A stretch of 42,289 nt of DNA from Trueperaceae bacterium. Lineage in GTDB: Bacteria; Deinococcota; Deinococci; Deinococcales; Trueperaceae. Position 1 is the stretch's first letter. Every line of letters starts with the position of its first letter. The notes below the pieces were generated by a model. It did no database searches. It saw only the letters and a program-made list of their open reading frames with translations, and was not told the origin of the DNA. Positions 22,385 through 30,723 of this stretch are shown piece by piece. Both the position numbers and the translations under genes were made by a program. Location: the NCBI GenBank assembly GCA_007695125.1, contig REEJ01000155.1, positions 1-42,289 on the forward strand, written 5' to 3'.

Positions 22385-23392
22385 ATGGGGGTCGACCTGC
22401 GTACCCGCTATCTGGGGCTCGAGCTCGCCAACCCACTGGTGGTGGCGGCCTGCCCGCTGACCGGTGAGGTCGACAGCCTGCAGGCGCTGCAGAGCGCCGG
22501 TGTCGGCGCCGTGGTGCTGCGCTCGCTGTTCGAGGAGCAGATCGAGCACGAGGAGATCGCCGCGCACGACCTGTTCCTGCAGGGGGCGGAGATCTCGCCC
22601 GAGGTGACCGGCTACTTCCCCGAGCTCGAGGACTACAACACCGGGCCCGATGCCTACCTCGGCCTCATCCAGCAGGCGAAGAAGGCGCTCTCGGTGCCCG
22701 TGATCGCCAGCCTGAACGGCCACACCAGCGGTGGTTGGACGCGCTACGCGGGCCTGTTCGAGGAGGCCGGGGCCGACGCGATCGAGCTGAACGTCTACTT
22801 CCTGGCCACCGATCCGCGCATGTCGTCCGCCGACGTCGAGCAGCGCTACATCGACCTCGTCGCCGCGGTGGCGCAGCAGGTGTCGATCCCGGTGTCGGTG
22901 AAGATCGGCCCGTTCTTCTCATCGCTGCCGAACTTCGTGCTGCGCGTGTTGGACGCCGGTGCCAAGGGCATGGTGCTCTTCAACCGCTTCGTGCAGCCCG
23001 ACATCCACCTCGACGAACTGACCATCGGCCCGCGCCTGGTGCTCTCCACCCCGGAGGAGGCGCGCCTGGCGCTGCGCTGGATCGCGATCCTGCGTGCCCA
23101 CACCGACGCCTCGCTGGCGGCGAACTCCGGCGTGCACTCCGCCGACGACGCGATGAAGCTGCTGCTGGCCGGCGCCGACGTGGTGCAGGTCGCCAGCGCC
23201 TTCATCCAGCGCGGCCCGTACTTCGCCGAGACGCTGCTGCGCGGCATCGAGGCGTGGATGGAGCAGGGTGAGTACGAGAGCGTCGCCCAGCTACGCGGCA
23301 GCCTCAGCCAGCGCAACGTCCCCGACCCGGAGGCGTTCGAGCGGGCGAACTACATGAAGGCGCTGGTGACGTTCACGAACGAGCGCGCCTGA
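22385..23392 (+). CDS. Dihydroorotate dehydrogenase-like protein, partner of nifJ
   Basis: FMN-type TIM barrel of 335 aa. Motifs of the dihydroorotate/dihydropyrimidine dehydrogenase superfamily are present: LELANPLVVAACPLTG at the N-terminus, VIASLNGHTSGGW, AIELNVYF, VSVKIGPFFSS, and VVQVASAFIQRGP near the phosphate site. It differs from true PyrD and often sits next to nifJ in genomes, so it may be a flavoprotein handling electrons from ferredoxin or acting on an unknown substrate. It begins one base after the nifJ stop with GAGGAGGG as ribosome-binding site, so it is surely in the same operon. Neither a dedicated electron-transfer subunit nor pyr genes are nearby. Function is inferred, not known. 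Confidence 0.75.
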   Translation: MGVDLRTRYLGLELANPLVVAACPLTGEVDSLQALQSAGVGAVVLRSLFEEQIEHEEIAAHDLFLQGAEISPEVTGYFPELEDYNTGPDAYLGLIQQAKKALSVPVIASLNGHTSGGWTRYAGLFEEAGADAIELNVYFLATDPRMSSADVEQRYIDLVAAVAQQVSIPVSVKIGPFFSSLPNFVLRVLDAGAKGMVLFNRFVQPDIHLDELTIGPRLVLSTPEEARLALRWIAILRAHTDASLAANSGVHSADDAMKLLLAGADVVQVASAFIQRGPYFAETLLRGIEAWMEQGEYESVAQLRGSLSQRNVPDPEAFERANYMKALVTFTNERA

Positions 23393-23429
23393 AGGGTCGG
23401 CCATGGACCGCGACACCCCTCCGGTGCGC

Positions 23430-23435
23430 TACCGT
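23430..23435 (+). promoter_or_regulatory. -10 element of a leaderless transcript (TACCGT)
   Basis: TACCGT, six bases (GACGCC), then the ATG at 23442. Confidence 0.55.
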
Positions 23436-23441
23436 GACGCC

Positions 23442-24047
23442 ATGGCGACGGACCAACGTCCGGATGTGCGCCCCGGCGCGCGTCACCACTTCGAGGTGGC
23501 CTGGGTGGATCTCGACACGGCCCCGGGTCACCTCGGCTTGGCGATGGCGCCCGGCAGGAACGAGGACGACGGCGACGTCGTGCTGTGGCGACGTGACCTG
23601 CACGCCGACCTCCGTCGGCTCCGTCACGTCCACCGCTGCGACGTCCTCGTCTCGCTGCTGAGCGACGATGAACTCGCCGAGCTCGGCATCGCCGGCCTCG
23701 ACGACGCGGTCGCCGTCCACGGGATCGAACACCATCGCCTGCCCGTCCGCGACGGCAGCGCCCCCGAGCCGGAGCAACTGGCGGAGGTGCTGGCCTTGAT
23801 GGACGCGTTGCGTGACCGCCTGCTCGCCGGACGGACGGTGGTGCTGCACTGCCGCGTCGGCCAGGGGCGCTCGGGGATGCTCGCCGCCCTGCTCGTCGCC
23901 AGCTTGTGGGCCCTGCCCGTCGAGGCCATCGCTCGCGTTCGGCGCGCCCAGCCGCGGGCCGTCGAGACCGTGCAGCAGGAGCACTACGTGTTCGACACCG
24001 CATTCGCCTGGTTCCGTCACCACGTCGCGAACCGCAACCCTGCCTGA
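23442..24047 (+). CDS. Cysteine-dependent protein phosphatase (dual-specificity/tyrosine type)
   Basis: Protein of 201 aa with the PTP active-site signature HCRVGQGRSG (Cx5R, nucleophile C137) near the C-terminus. A preceding LPVRDGSAPEPEQL stretch supplies the general-acid loop (aspartate in PVRDG). The fold order (DVLVSLLSDDELAELGI, then the acid loop, then the P-loop) matches the CDKN3-like and dual-specificity-like bacterial phosphatases. It may act on phospho-Tyr/Ser/Thr or on a small phosphorylated molecule. I place the start at 23442 (MATDQRPDV) because a TACCGT promoter lies between it and the ORF-track start at 23403. The following oxidase gene has its own promoter, so this is likely a single-gene unit. 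Confidence 0.82.
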   Translation: MATDQRPDVRPGARHHFEVAWVDLDTAPGHLGLAMAPGRNEDDGDVVLWRRDLHADLRRLRHVHRCDVLVSLLSDDELAELGIAGLDDAVAVHGIEHHRLPVRDGSAPEPEQLAEVLALMDALRDRLLAGRTVVLHCRVGQGRSGMLAALLVASLWALPVEAIARVRRAQPRAVETVQQEHYVFDTAFAWFRHHVANRNPA

Positions 24048-24085
24048 CGACGGGTCGTCCTGGACGGTGGCTCGCGCGCGGACGG

Positions 24086-24091
24086 TAGGCT
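24086..24091 (+). promoter_or_regulatory. -10 element of a leaderless transcript (TAGGCT)
   Basis: TAGGCT, five bases (GGCCC), then the ATG at 24097. Confidence 0.6.
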
Positions 24092-24096
24092 GGCCC

Positions 24097-25212
24097 ATGG
24101 AACGCTTCGATGCCATCGTGATCGGCACCGGCGTGGCCGGCGCTTCGGCGGCTGCCAGCCTGGCGCGGCGCGGCCGCGTGCTCGTCCTCGAACAGTTCGA
24201 CTTCCTGCACGAGCGCGGCTCGTCGCACGGCGGCTCGCGCATCTTCCGCCACGCCTACGACGACGAGCGCTACGTGCGCCTGGCGCAGGCCGCCGACCAG
24301 CGCTGGCGCGCGCTCGAGGCGCGCAGCGGCGAGCGGCTGCTGCTGCGCACGGGTGGCCTCGACCTAGGCACGCTGGGTGAGGGCGACCTCGATCCGATCG
24401 AGGCGGCCCTCGGCGCCGCCAGCAGCCCCGTCGAGCGGCTCACGGCCGACGAGGTCCGTCGGCGCTTCCCCGCCTACGCCCTCGGCGACGACCGCGAGGC
24501 GCTGTTCTCTCCGGACGCCGGCGTCCTGGCCGCCACACGCGCGGTCGCCACGCTGCTGCGCGACGCCGCCTGCGAAGGCGCCGTGCTGCGCGAGCGGACG
24601 CCCGTCACCGAACTGGCCGTGCACGACGACGGGGTCGAGTTGGCGACGCCCTCCGGGCGGGTCGCGGCCGACCGCCTCGTGGTGGCCGCCGGGGCCTGGA
24701 CCGACCGGCTGCTCTCGGACCTGGGGGTACCGCTGCGCGTCGAGCAGCAGCAGGTGCTCTACCTGCGGGTCACGGACGGCCGCGTGCACGCACCGGAGCG
24801 CATGCCGGTGTTCATCGACCGGCGCGGCATGATCTACGGCTTCCCGCTCTTCGAGCGCCCGCACGCGCTCAAGGTGTCGGACCACGAGGGGGCGCCGACG
24901 GTGACGCTCGAGGAGCGCACGTTCGACGTCGACGTGGAGCGCGCTGCCGACACCGCCAGGCGCGCGTCCGAGCTGCTCCCCGGCGTCACGACCGAGGTCG
25001 TCGAGGCGCAGACCTGCCTCTACACCAAGACGCCCGACGAGCACTTCGTCCTCGACCGGCTCCCCGGGCACCCGCACGTGGTCGTGATGGCCGGCTTCTC
25101 CGGCCACGGCTTCAAGTTCGGCGCGGTGCTGGGCGACGTGGCCGTGGCGCTGCTCGATGGCGAGGACGACGCGTTCGATCTCAGCCTGTTCGGGATCGCA
25201 GTGCGGGGATGA
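24097..25212 (+). CDS. FAD-dependent amine oxidase, monomeric sarcosine oxidase / N-methyl-tryptophan oxidase type
   Basis: Flavoenzyme of 371 aa that oxidises a secondary or N-methyl amino acid to imine, with H2O2 as product. The N-terminal dinucleotide fold is IVIGTGVAGASAA. SSHGGSRIFRHAY is the diagnostic loop of this family. QTCLYTKTPDEHFVLD contains the cysteine (C307) that binds FAD covalently in monomeric sarcosine oxidase, followed by the C-terminal SGHGFKFGAVLGD. The ORF-track frame begins 95 codons earlier inside the phosphatase gene. The TAGGCT promoter and the domain start fix 24097. Exact substrate (sarcosine, N-methyl-tryptophan, pipecolate) cannot be decided from the sequence. 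No glycine-cleavage or folate genes flank it. Confidence 0.83.
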   Translation: MERFDAIVIGTGVAGASAAASLARRGRVLVLEQFDFLHERGSSHGGSRIFRHAYDDERYVRLAQAADQRWRALEARSGERLLLRTGGLDLGTLGEGDLDPIEAALGAASSPVERLTADEVRRRFPAYALGDDREALFSPDAGVLAATRAVATLLRDAACEGAVLRERTPVTELAVHDDGVELATPSGRVAADRLVVAAGAWTDRLLSDLGVPLRVEQQQVLYLRVTDGRVHAPERMPVFIDRRGMIYGFPLFERPHALKVSDHEGAPTVTLEERTFDVDVERAADTARRASELLPGVTTEVVEAQTCLYTKTPDEHFVLDRLPGHPHVVVMAGFSGHGFKFGAVLGDVAVALLDGEDDAFDLSLFGIAVRG

Positions 25213-25321
25213 GCGACCCGAGACCCTGGACCATCGCGGGTCCCGAGGGTCGGCGCATCGGCGGCGTGTCGATCTCGGCGCTGTGCTCGGTGGCACACCG
25301 ATGCCCGCCCGATGGAACGCG

Positions 25322-25327
25322 TACATT
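25322..25327 (+). promoter_or_regulatory. -10 element of a leaderless transcript (TACATT)
   Basis: TACATT, six bases (GCAGCC), then the GTG at 25334. It selects the GTG over the in-frame ATG at 25304, which lies upstream of the promoter. Confidence 0.6.
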
Positions 25328-25333
25328 GCAGCC

Positions 25334-26026
25334 GTGGCATCGCGCGATCCAGCACCAGACACGTTCACCGGCTTCGGCCCCGCCGTCACGGACTGGTTCG
25401 TGGCACTCGCGAGCGACGACTCGCGCGCCTTCTGGCGTGCCACGCGCGATGTCTGGCAACGCGACATCCGCTCGCCGCTCGAGGCGCTGCTCGGCGAGCT
25501 GGCGGCCGAGGTCGGTGGCCGCGTGAAGCTCTTCCGCCCCTACCGCGACATGCGCTACGCGTCGGCGGACGCGGGGCCTATCAAGCCGCAGGCGGGCGGG
25601 CTGGTGCGCACGGCCGAGAGCGCGTCGGCGCGCTACGTGGAGGTGTCGATCGAGGGCTTCTACGCCGGGCGCGGCATGTACCGCTTCGAGCGCGATCAGC
25701 TCGAGCGCTACCGGGCTGCGGCGCTCGAGGCGCGTAGCGGCGAGCGCCTCGAGGGACTGCTCGTGCGGGCTGCTGCCGACGCCTTGGAGGTCGGCGGGGA
25801 CGCGCTCAAGACCGTCCCGCGCGGCGTGGCGCGCGACCATCCGCGCGCCGCCCTGCTGCGCCGCAAGGGCTTGTTCCTCGGCGCCACGCTGCCGCCCGGA
25901 GCGGCGCTCGAGACCAGCGCGCCGCGGGACCATGCGCGGCGCGTGTGGGCCGCGGCGGACGAGGCGATCGCGTGGCTGGACGCGCACGTGGGGCCGAGCG
26001 AGCTGCCGCGGCCGGGGCGGCGCTGA
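25334..26026 (+). CDS. DUF2461 family protein
   Basis: Protein of 230 aa that matches the DUF2461/TIGR02453 pattern: FTGFGPAVTDWFVALASDDSRAFW near the N-terminus, then the block LFRPYRDMRYASADAGPIKPQAGG, then VEVSIEGFYAGRGMYRF and a late RRKGLFLG motif. The biochemical role of the family is unknown. I use the GTG at 25334. The length then fits the family, and the upstream frame (25157-25333) overlaps the oxidase gene and contains the promoter. The following HAD gene starts 4 bp after this stop, so the two are probably co-transcribed. Confidence 0.82.
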   Translation: MASRDPAPDTFTGFGPAVTDWFVALASDDSRAFWRATRDVWQRDIRSPLEALLGELAAEVGGRVKLFRPYRDMRYASADAGPIKPQAGGLVRTAESASARYVEVSIEGFYAGRGMYRFERDQLERYRAAALEARSGERLEGLLVRAAADALEVGGDALKTVPRGVARDHPRAALLRRKGLFLGATLPPGAALETSAPRDHARRVWAAADEAIAWLDAHVGPSELPRPGRR

Positions 26027-26030
26027 GCGC

Positions 26031-26840
26031 ATGGCTTCTGTCGGCGAGATACCCCTGGGGTCGATCGACACCGTCTTCCTCGACCTCGACGGGTGCGTGT
26101 GGTTCGGCGACGAACTCGCCGACGGCGCCGTCGAGGTGGTGGAGGGCCTGCGATCGAGCGGGCGGCGCGTCGTGTTCCTCACCAACACCAGCTACATGCG
26201 AGCCGCCACGGTGGCGGCCAAGCTGCGTCGCCTCGGGATCGACGCTGCAACGGACGACGTGGTGCTGCCGGTCGAGGTCTTGGGCGATCACCCGGCGCTG
26301 CGCGACGGGCCTCGGGTGTGGTACTTCGGCCCTGACGGCGTCCGTGACGCGGTGGCCGAGGTCGCCGAGCTCGCCCAGCGGCCGGAGGATGCCGAGCTCG
26401 TGCTGCTCGGGCGCGACACCTCGCTCAGGTACGACGACCTGACCGACGCCTTGGGCGTCCTGGTGCGGGGCGGTCGCTTGCTGGCGCTCAACGTCGACCC
26501 CCAGGTGCCGATCGGGGGCGGCCGCGTGGTGCCGGGGATCGGCGCCATCGCCGCCGCGCTGACGTACGCGAGCGGCGTGCGCGCGGAGGTCGTCGGGAAG
26601 CCCTCGGCGACGTTCTTCGAGGCGGCGATGCGGCGCTACGGGGCCACCGCGGAGCGCTCGGTCATGATCGGCGACACGCTCGACTCGGACATCGCAGGGG
26701 GGCTCGGCGTTGGTATGCGGACGGTGCTGTTGGGCTACGGCTCGCCCTCGGCGCTCGAGCCGCCACCGGTCCCCGACCACCATGTGCCGGACCTACGCGC
26801 CGCGTGGGCGTTGCTCGCAGGCGCCACCGAAGCGGGTTGA
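26031..26840 (+). CDS. HAD-IIA family phosphatase (NagD-like)
   Basis: Cytoplasmic phosphatase of 269 aa. Motif I is FLDLDGCVW (D18 nucleophile, D20), motif II is FLTNTS, the motif III lysine is in VVGKPS, and motif IV is GDTLDSDI. The cap between motifs II and III is the alpha/beta C2-type of the NagD/4-nitrophenylphosphatase group. Likely substrates are small phosphorylated sugars or nucleotides, but none can be named. The start at 26031 follows the DUF2461 stop by 4 bp, so the ORF-track start inside that gene is rejected. It ends convergently with the ThuA-like gene across 51 bp that hold no clear terminator. Confidence 0.85.
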   Translation: MASVGEIPLGSIDTVFLDLDGCVWFGDELADGAVEVVEGLRSSGRRVVFLTNTSYMRAATVAAKLRRLGIDAATDDVVLPVEVLGDHPALRDGPRVWYFGPDGVRDAVAEVAELAQRPEDAELVLLGRDTSLRYDDLTDALGVLVRGGRLLALNVDPQVPIGGGRVVPGIGAIAAALTYASGVRAEVVGKPSATFFEAAMRRYGATAERSVMIGDTLDSDIAGGLGVGMRTVLLGYGSPSALEPPPVPDHHVPDLRAAWALLAGATEAG

Positions 26841-26891
26841 GATCGGACCGTGCGGTCGTGGCCCACGTCGTCGGCGTGGCGGTGCGTGTCG

Positions 26892-27566
26892 TCAGGTCGT
26901 CGGTCGCATGGCGCCTGCGGCCCACGCCGCCAGCCGCTCGTACGCTCGCTGCAGCGGCGCGTGCGAGACGTCGGCGACGCTGTGGCCGACGCTGAGGTAC
27001 GCGACGCGACCCGCACCCCAGCGACGCGTCCAGGCAGCGGGCACGCGGACGCCGTCGAGCCACGGGTACGGCTCGGCGTCGAAGGTCAGGTGGGCGTGCA
27101 CCTGGACGGCGGGGTCGACGAGCATCGCGTAGCGCTCGGTCTCGAGCTCGACCGCTGGTAGGTCGCCCAGCAGTGCGCTGCCCGGGTCGAAGACGACGCG
27201 GTGCCGATGCATGTCGCCCGGGTGGCCGACGAACTGCCCACCGACGAGCCATTGGTACGACAGGGCGTTCCTGAACGCGTCGCCCATGCCGCCGTGGATG
27301 CCGACGAGGCCGAGACCGCGCTCGACGGCGTCGACGAGCGACCGCTCGGCCTCCTGCTCGAGCGTCCCCATCGTCCAGTTCGGGACCAGCAAGGTGAGCT
27401 GGTCCAGGGCGTCGGCGTCGAGGAGGCGATCGAGGTCGCGGACGACCTCGCTCTCGATGCCGTGGGCGGCGAGGCGTTCGGCGGTCCAGGCGGCCACGGC
27501 GTCCGGGTCGTGTCCGCTCCAGCCACCGGTGAGGATCCAAGCGCGTGCCGGGCGATGCGTGTCCAT
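26892..27566 (-). CDS. ThuA-like domain protein
   Basis: Protein of 224 aa with the class-I glutamine-amidotransferase-like fold of the ThuA (trehalose utilisation) family: AWILTGGWSGHDPDAVA at the N-terminus, LVGIHGGMGDAF in the position of the nucleophile elbow (no cysteine), GGQFVGHPGDMHRHRVV, and FDAEPYPW. ThuA-domain proteins occur in sugar metabolism, but the reaction is mostly undefined. The start is ATG 27566, set by a minus-strand TACACT box 7 nt upstream. The ORF-track extension to 27656 runs past the promoter. Divergent from lutA with 98 bp between start codons. Confidence 0.75.
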   Translation of the reverse strand: MDTHRPARAWILTGGWSGHDPDAVAAWTAERLAAHGIESEVVRDLDRLLDADALDQLTLLVPNWTMGTLEQEAERSLVDAVERGLGLVGIHGGMGDAFRNALSYQWLVGGQFVGHPGDMHRHRVVFDPGSALLGDLPAVELETERYAMLVDPAVQVHAHLTFDAEPYPWLDGVRVPAAWTRRWGAGRVAYLSVGHSVADVSHAPLQRAYERLAAWAAGAMRPTT

Positions 27567-27573
27567 GAGGTGC

Positions 27574-27579
27574 AGTGTA
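27574..27579 (-). promoter_or_regulatory. -10 element of a leaderless transcript (TACACT on minus strand)
   Basis: The plus strand reads AGTGTA. Seven bases separate it from the ATG of the ThuA-like gene. Confidence 0.55.
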
Positions 27580-27653
27580 GGTCGGGATGCGCTCGGCTGG
27601 CGACGGACGCGCGCCCCGCTCGCGAGGCTCGTCCGTCGCGGCGTGAGACCTGG

Positions 27654-27659
27654 CATACT
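27654..27659 (+). promoter_or_regulatory. Putative -10 of lutABC (CATACT), leaderless
   Basis: CATACT keeps the key A at position 2 and T at position 6 and lies five bases (CGCGT) before the lutA ATG. No Shine-Dalgarno sequence precedes lutA. Confidence 0.5.
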
Positions 27660-27664
27660 CGCGT

Positions 27665-28453
27665 ATGCCCGCCCTCCCGTCTGCTAGCGGTGCCCGTGCC
27701 GCTCGCGCCCCGCACCGCGTCGCACTCTTCGTCCCCTGCTACGTCGACACGCTCTTCCCGGAGGCGGCCAAGGCCGTCGTCGCGGTGCTCGAGCGCCTCG
27801 GTGTCGGGGTGGACTTCCCGCGTGAGCAGACCTGCTGCGGGCAGATGCACGTCAACACCGGCTACCAGCACGAGGCCGTGCCGTTGGTGCGGAACTTCGT
27901 CCGGGCCTTCGCGGCGGCCGAGACGGTGGTGGCGCCGTCGGCGTCGTGCGTCGCCCTCGTACGCGATCACTACGCCCACCTCGCTGCGAGGGCAGAGGAC
28001 CCCGCACTGGAGCGTGAGGTGGCCGCGCTGGTGCCGCGGGTGGTGGAGCTGACCGAGTACCTGATCGACCACCTCGGCGTCGAGGACGTCGGCGCATCGT
28101 TCCCGCACGCGGTCGCGTTCCACCCGACGTGCCACTCGCTGCGCATGCTCCACGTCGGCGACCGCCCGCTGCGGCTCCTGCGACACGTCCGTGGCCTGCG
28201 CCTGCAGGAGTTGCCGCGCAGCGACCAGTGCTGCGGCTTCGGCGGCACCTTCGCCGTCAAGAACGCCGACACGTCCGCGGCGATGCTCGCCGACAAGGTC
28301 GCCGACGTCATCGGTAGCCGCGCCGAGGTGCTCGTGGCCGCCGACAACTCGTGCCTGATGCACATCGGCGGCGGGCTGTCGCGCCAACGCACCGGCGTGC
28401 GCACGATGCACCTGGCCGAGGTCTTGGCCAGCACCGAGGGGTCGTACGCATGA
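27665..28453 (+). CDS. lutA: L-lactate oxidation complex, Fe-S oxidoreductase subunit LutA
   Basis: Subunit of the LutABC system that oxidises L-lactate to pyruvate and passes electrons to the respiratory chain. The 262 aa protein has two cysteine-rich CCG domains: first FVPCYVDTLFP with CCGQMHVNTGY, second FHPTCHSLRML with CCGFGGTFAVKN. These are the ligands for a non-cubane or 4Fe-4S cluster as in heterodisulfide-reductase-type proteins. GlpC-like proteins share the domains, but linkage to lutB and lutC decides. The stop overlaps the lutB start (ATGA). Confidence 0.92.
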   Translation: MPALPSASGARAARAPHRVALFVPCYVDTLFPEAAKAVVAVLERLGVGVDFPREQTCCGQMHVNTGYQHEAVPLVRNFVRAFAAAETVVAPSASCVALVRDHYAHLAARAEDPALEREVAALVPRVVELTEYLIDHLGVEDVGASFPHAVAFHPTCHSLRMLHVGDRPLRLLRHVRGLRLQELPRSDQCCGFGGTFAVKNADTSAAMLADKVADVIGSRAEVLVAADNSCLMHIGGGLSRQRTGVRTMHLAEVLASTEGSYA

Positions 28454-29928
28454 GCGCGACAGGTCCGGAGCGCGTCGAGCTGCCGTACCTGCAGGCGGCC
28501 TCCGAGGCGCTCCAGGACGCGCAGCAGCGGCGCAACCTGGCGAACGCGACGACGACGATCCGCGCCAAGCGCGCCGCCGTCACCGCCGAGATGTCGGACT
28601 GGGAGGGCCTGCGCTCGGCGGGGAAGGCGATCAAGGCACACGCCCTGGCGAACCTCGGGCACTACCTGGAGCGGCTCGAGGCCAGCGTCACGGCCGCCGG
28701 CGGTCGGGTGCACTGGGCGCGCGACGCGGTCGAGGCGAACGCCGTCGTCCGCGCTCTGGTGCGCGCCACCGGGACGCGCGAGGTCATCAAGGTCAAGTCG
28801 ATGACGACCGACGAGATCGGCCTCAACCGGGCGCTTGCGGAGGACGGTGTCCAAGCGATCGAGACCGACCTGGCGGAGCTGATCGTGCAGCTCGCGGGCG
28901 AGGCGCCGTCGCACATCCTGGTGCCGGCCATCCACAAGAACCGGGCCGAGATCCGCTCGCTGTTCGTTCGCGCCTTCGGCCTCGCACCCGAGGCCTTGTC
29001 GGACGACCCGGCCGAACTCGCCGGCGCCGCCCGGCGCTACCTGCGTGAGCGCTTCCTCGCCACCGGGGTCGCGGTGTCGGGTGCGAACTTCGCGGTGGCC
29101 GAGACCGGCAGCGTGATCGTGGTCGAGTCCGAGGGGAACGGTCGCATGTGCACCACGCTGCCGCACACGCTGATCAGCGTCATGGGCATCGAGAAGGTGC
29201 TGCCGCGCTGGCGCGATCTCGAGGTGTTCTTGCAGCTGCTCCCGCGTTCCTCGACCGCCGAGCGCATGAACCCCTACACCAGCGTCTGGACGGGGGTCCA
29301 CGCCGGCGACGGTCCCCAGGCGTTCCACCTGGTGCTCCTGGACAACGGCCGCTCGCGCACGCTCGCCGACGAGATCGGCCGCGAGACGCTGCGCTGCATC
29401 CGCTGCAGCGCCTGCCTGAACGTCTGCCCGGTGTACGAGCGCGTCGGTGGGCACGCCTATGGCTCGGTCTACCCGGGCCCGATCGGGGCGATCTTGAACC
29501 CGCAGCTGCGCGACGTGCGGCGCGACGAGGCGCTCCCGTACGCCTCGACGCTGTGCGGCGCCTGCTTCGAAGTGTGCCCGGTGGCGATCGACATCCCGCG
29601 CATCCTGGTCGAGCTCCGGCACCGCACGGTGCAGCGCACGCGCGAACGGAGTCCGCTGCCCGTCGGCTCGGCAGAGGACGCCGCCATGAACGCCGCCGCG
29701 CGGGTGTTCGCCGACCATCGCCGTTTCGAGGCCGCCCAGCGTCTGGCGCGCTGGGGCCAGGCCCCCTTCGTGCGCCGCGGCGTGATCCGCTCGCTCCCCG
29801 GGCCGCTGGCGGGGTGGAGCGCGGTGCGCGACCTGCGCCCGCTGCCGCGCCAGACGTTCCGCGAGTGGTGGCGCTCGCGCGAGGCCGCGGCTGGTGGACA
29901 CGGGGGAGGGAGCGGCGACGATGCCTGA
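28450..29928 (+). CDS. lutB: L-lactate oxidation complex, Fe-S subunit LutB
   Basis: Core subunit of 492 aa. The N-terminal LUD domain includes KSMTTDEIGLN and AVAETGSVIVVESEGNGR. The central to C-terminal ferredoxin-like domain carries two 4Fe-4S sites, CIRCSACLNVCPVY and CGACFEVCPVAID. A C-terminal helical domain follows, including the GPLAGWSAVRDLRPLPRQTFREWW tail typical of LutB. The true start is the ATG at 28450 overlapping the lutA stop, not the ORF-track 28351. It overlaps lutC by 8 nt. Electrons from lactate probably leave through these clusters to the quinone pool. No lactate permease (lutP/lldP) is adjacent. Confidence 0.94.
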   Translation: MSATGPERVELPYLQAASEALQDAQQRRNLANATTTIRAKRAAVTAEMSDWEGLRSAGKAIKAHALANLGHYLERLEASVTAAGGRVHWARDAVEANAVVRALVRATGTREVIKVKSMTTDEIGLNRALAEDGVQAIETDLAELIVQLAGEAPSHILVPAIHKNRAEIRSLFVRAFGLAPEALSDDPAELAGAARRYLRERFLATGVAVSGANFAVAETGSVIVVESEGNGRMCTTLPHTLISVMGIEKVLPRWRDLEVFLQLLPRSSTAERMNPYTSVWTGVHAGDGPQAFHLVLLDNGRSRTLADEIGRETLRCIRCSACLNVCPVYERVGGHAYGSVYPGPIGAILNPQLRDVRRDEALPYASTLCGACFEVCPVAIDIPRILVELRHRTVQRTRERSPLPVGSAEDAAMNAAARVFADHRRFEAAQRLARWGQAPFVRRGVIRSLPGPLAGWSAVRDLRPLPRQTFREWWRSREAAAGGHGGGSGDDA

Positions 29929-30580
29929 GGACGCCCGCAGCGCGCTGCTCGCCGCCGTCCGAAGCGCCACCGATGCGGTGCGCGACGCCGACGTCGACGG
30001 TGCCTACGAGGAAGTGGCTCGCGACTACCGCAGGCACGGCGAGGCGAGCGTCGAGGCGCGCCTCGAGCTGCTGTGCGAGCGTCTCGCCGACTACGGCGTG
30101 CGGGTGACCCGAACGAGCGGCGGCGGTGTGGCGAACGCGGTGGCCGCCTGGGCCGCGGAGCGCACCGTGCGCTCGTGGGTCGTGCCGCCTGGTCTGCCCG
30201 ACGCCTGGCTGGCGCGGACGCGAGACGTGGACGTCGTGCCCGACGACGCCGATCCGCGCGCGCTCGACGCCGCCGACGCCGTGGTGACGGGCTGCGCCGT
30301 GGCGGTTGCGGAGACGGGCAGCATCGTGCTCGACGCCGGCCCCGGGCAAGGGAGGCGGGCCGCGACCCTCGTCCCGGACGCGCACCTCTGCGTGGTGCGC
30401 GCATCGCAGGTGGTCGAGCTCGTCCCCGAGGCGATCGACGTGCTCACGGCGGCGGCTCGCTCCGGTCGTCCACTGACGTGGGTGTCTGGTCCGTCGGCCA
30501 CGTCCGACATCGAACTCGTGCGGGTGGCGGGCGTGCACGGACCGCGCACGCTCGCCGTGGTGTTGCTCGAAGGCGCCTGA
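29921..30580 (+). CDS. lutC: L-lactate oxidation complex, LUD-domain subunit LutC
   Basis: Third subunit, 219 aa, with a single LUD domain: AVTGCAVAVAETGSIVLDAGPGQGRRAATLVPDAHLCVV, then SGPSATSDIELVRVAGVHGPRTLAVVLLE, the classic LutC ending. The ATG at 29921 overlaps the lutB stop by 8 nt. The ORF-track start at 29894 is less likely because a GGGGGAGGGAG purine tract lies between the two. The operon ends here: a TATACT promoter 53 bp downstream belongs to the next transporter operon. Confidence 0.9.
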   Translation: MPEDARSALLAAVRSATDAVRDADVDGAYEEVARDYRRHGEASVEARLELLCERLADYGVRVTRTSGGGVANAVAAWAAERTVRSWVVPPGLPDAWLARTRDVDVVPDDADPRALDAADAVVTGCAVAVAETGSIVLDAGPGQGRRAATLVPDAHLCVVRASQVVELVPEAIDVLTAAARSGRPLTWVSGPSATSDIELVRVAGVHGPRTLAVVLLEGA

Positions 30581-30632
30581 TTCGCGCACCGGACGAGACG
30601 TTCGTCATGTCATGAGATCCTCGGGGTGGCCG

Positions 30633-30638
30633 TATACT
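30633..30638 (+). promoter_or_regulatory. Putative -10 of the second ABC-transporter operon (TATACT)
   Basis: TATACT is the best -10 match in the window. Transcription would start near 30645 and leave a leader of about 80 nt before the binding-protein gene. Confidence 0.55.
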
Positions 30639-30663
30639 GAGGTTCGCACTGTCCGCGCCATCT

Positions 30664-30693
30664 CGACCCCAGGGCGCTAGAGGCGCCAGGTCG
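30664..30693 (+). other. Stem-loop in the second binding-protein leader
   Basis: CGACC (30664-30668) pairs with GGTCG (30689-30693), and inside it GGCGC (30673-30677) pairs with GCGCC (30683-30687) around a 5-nt loop. It lies about 20 nt before the GGAGG ribosome-binding site. Confidence 0.45.
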
Positions 30694-30723
30694 ACGGCGC
30701 GGTTGCATCACGGAGGTGCACGT

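Noticed and set aside
26841-26891. Short inverted repeats between the HAD-IIA and ThuA-like genes as a terminator
   Set aside because: Only about 5-bp stems and no T-tract on either strand. Chance pairing is likely at this GC.
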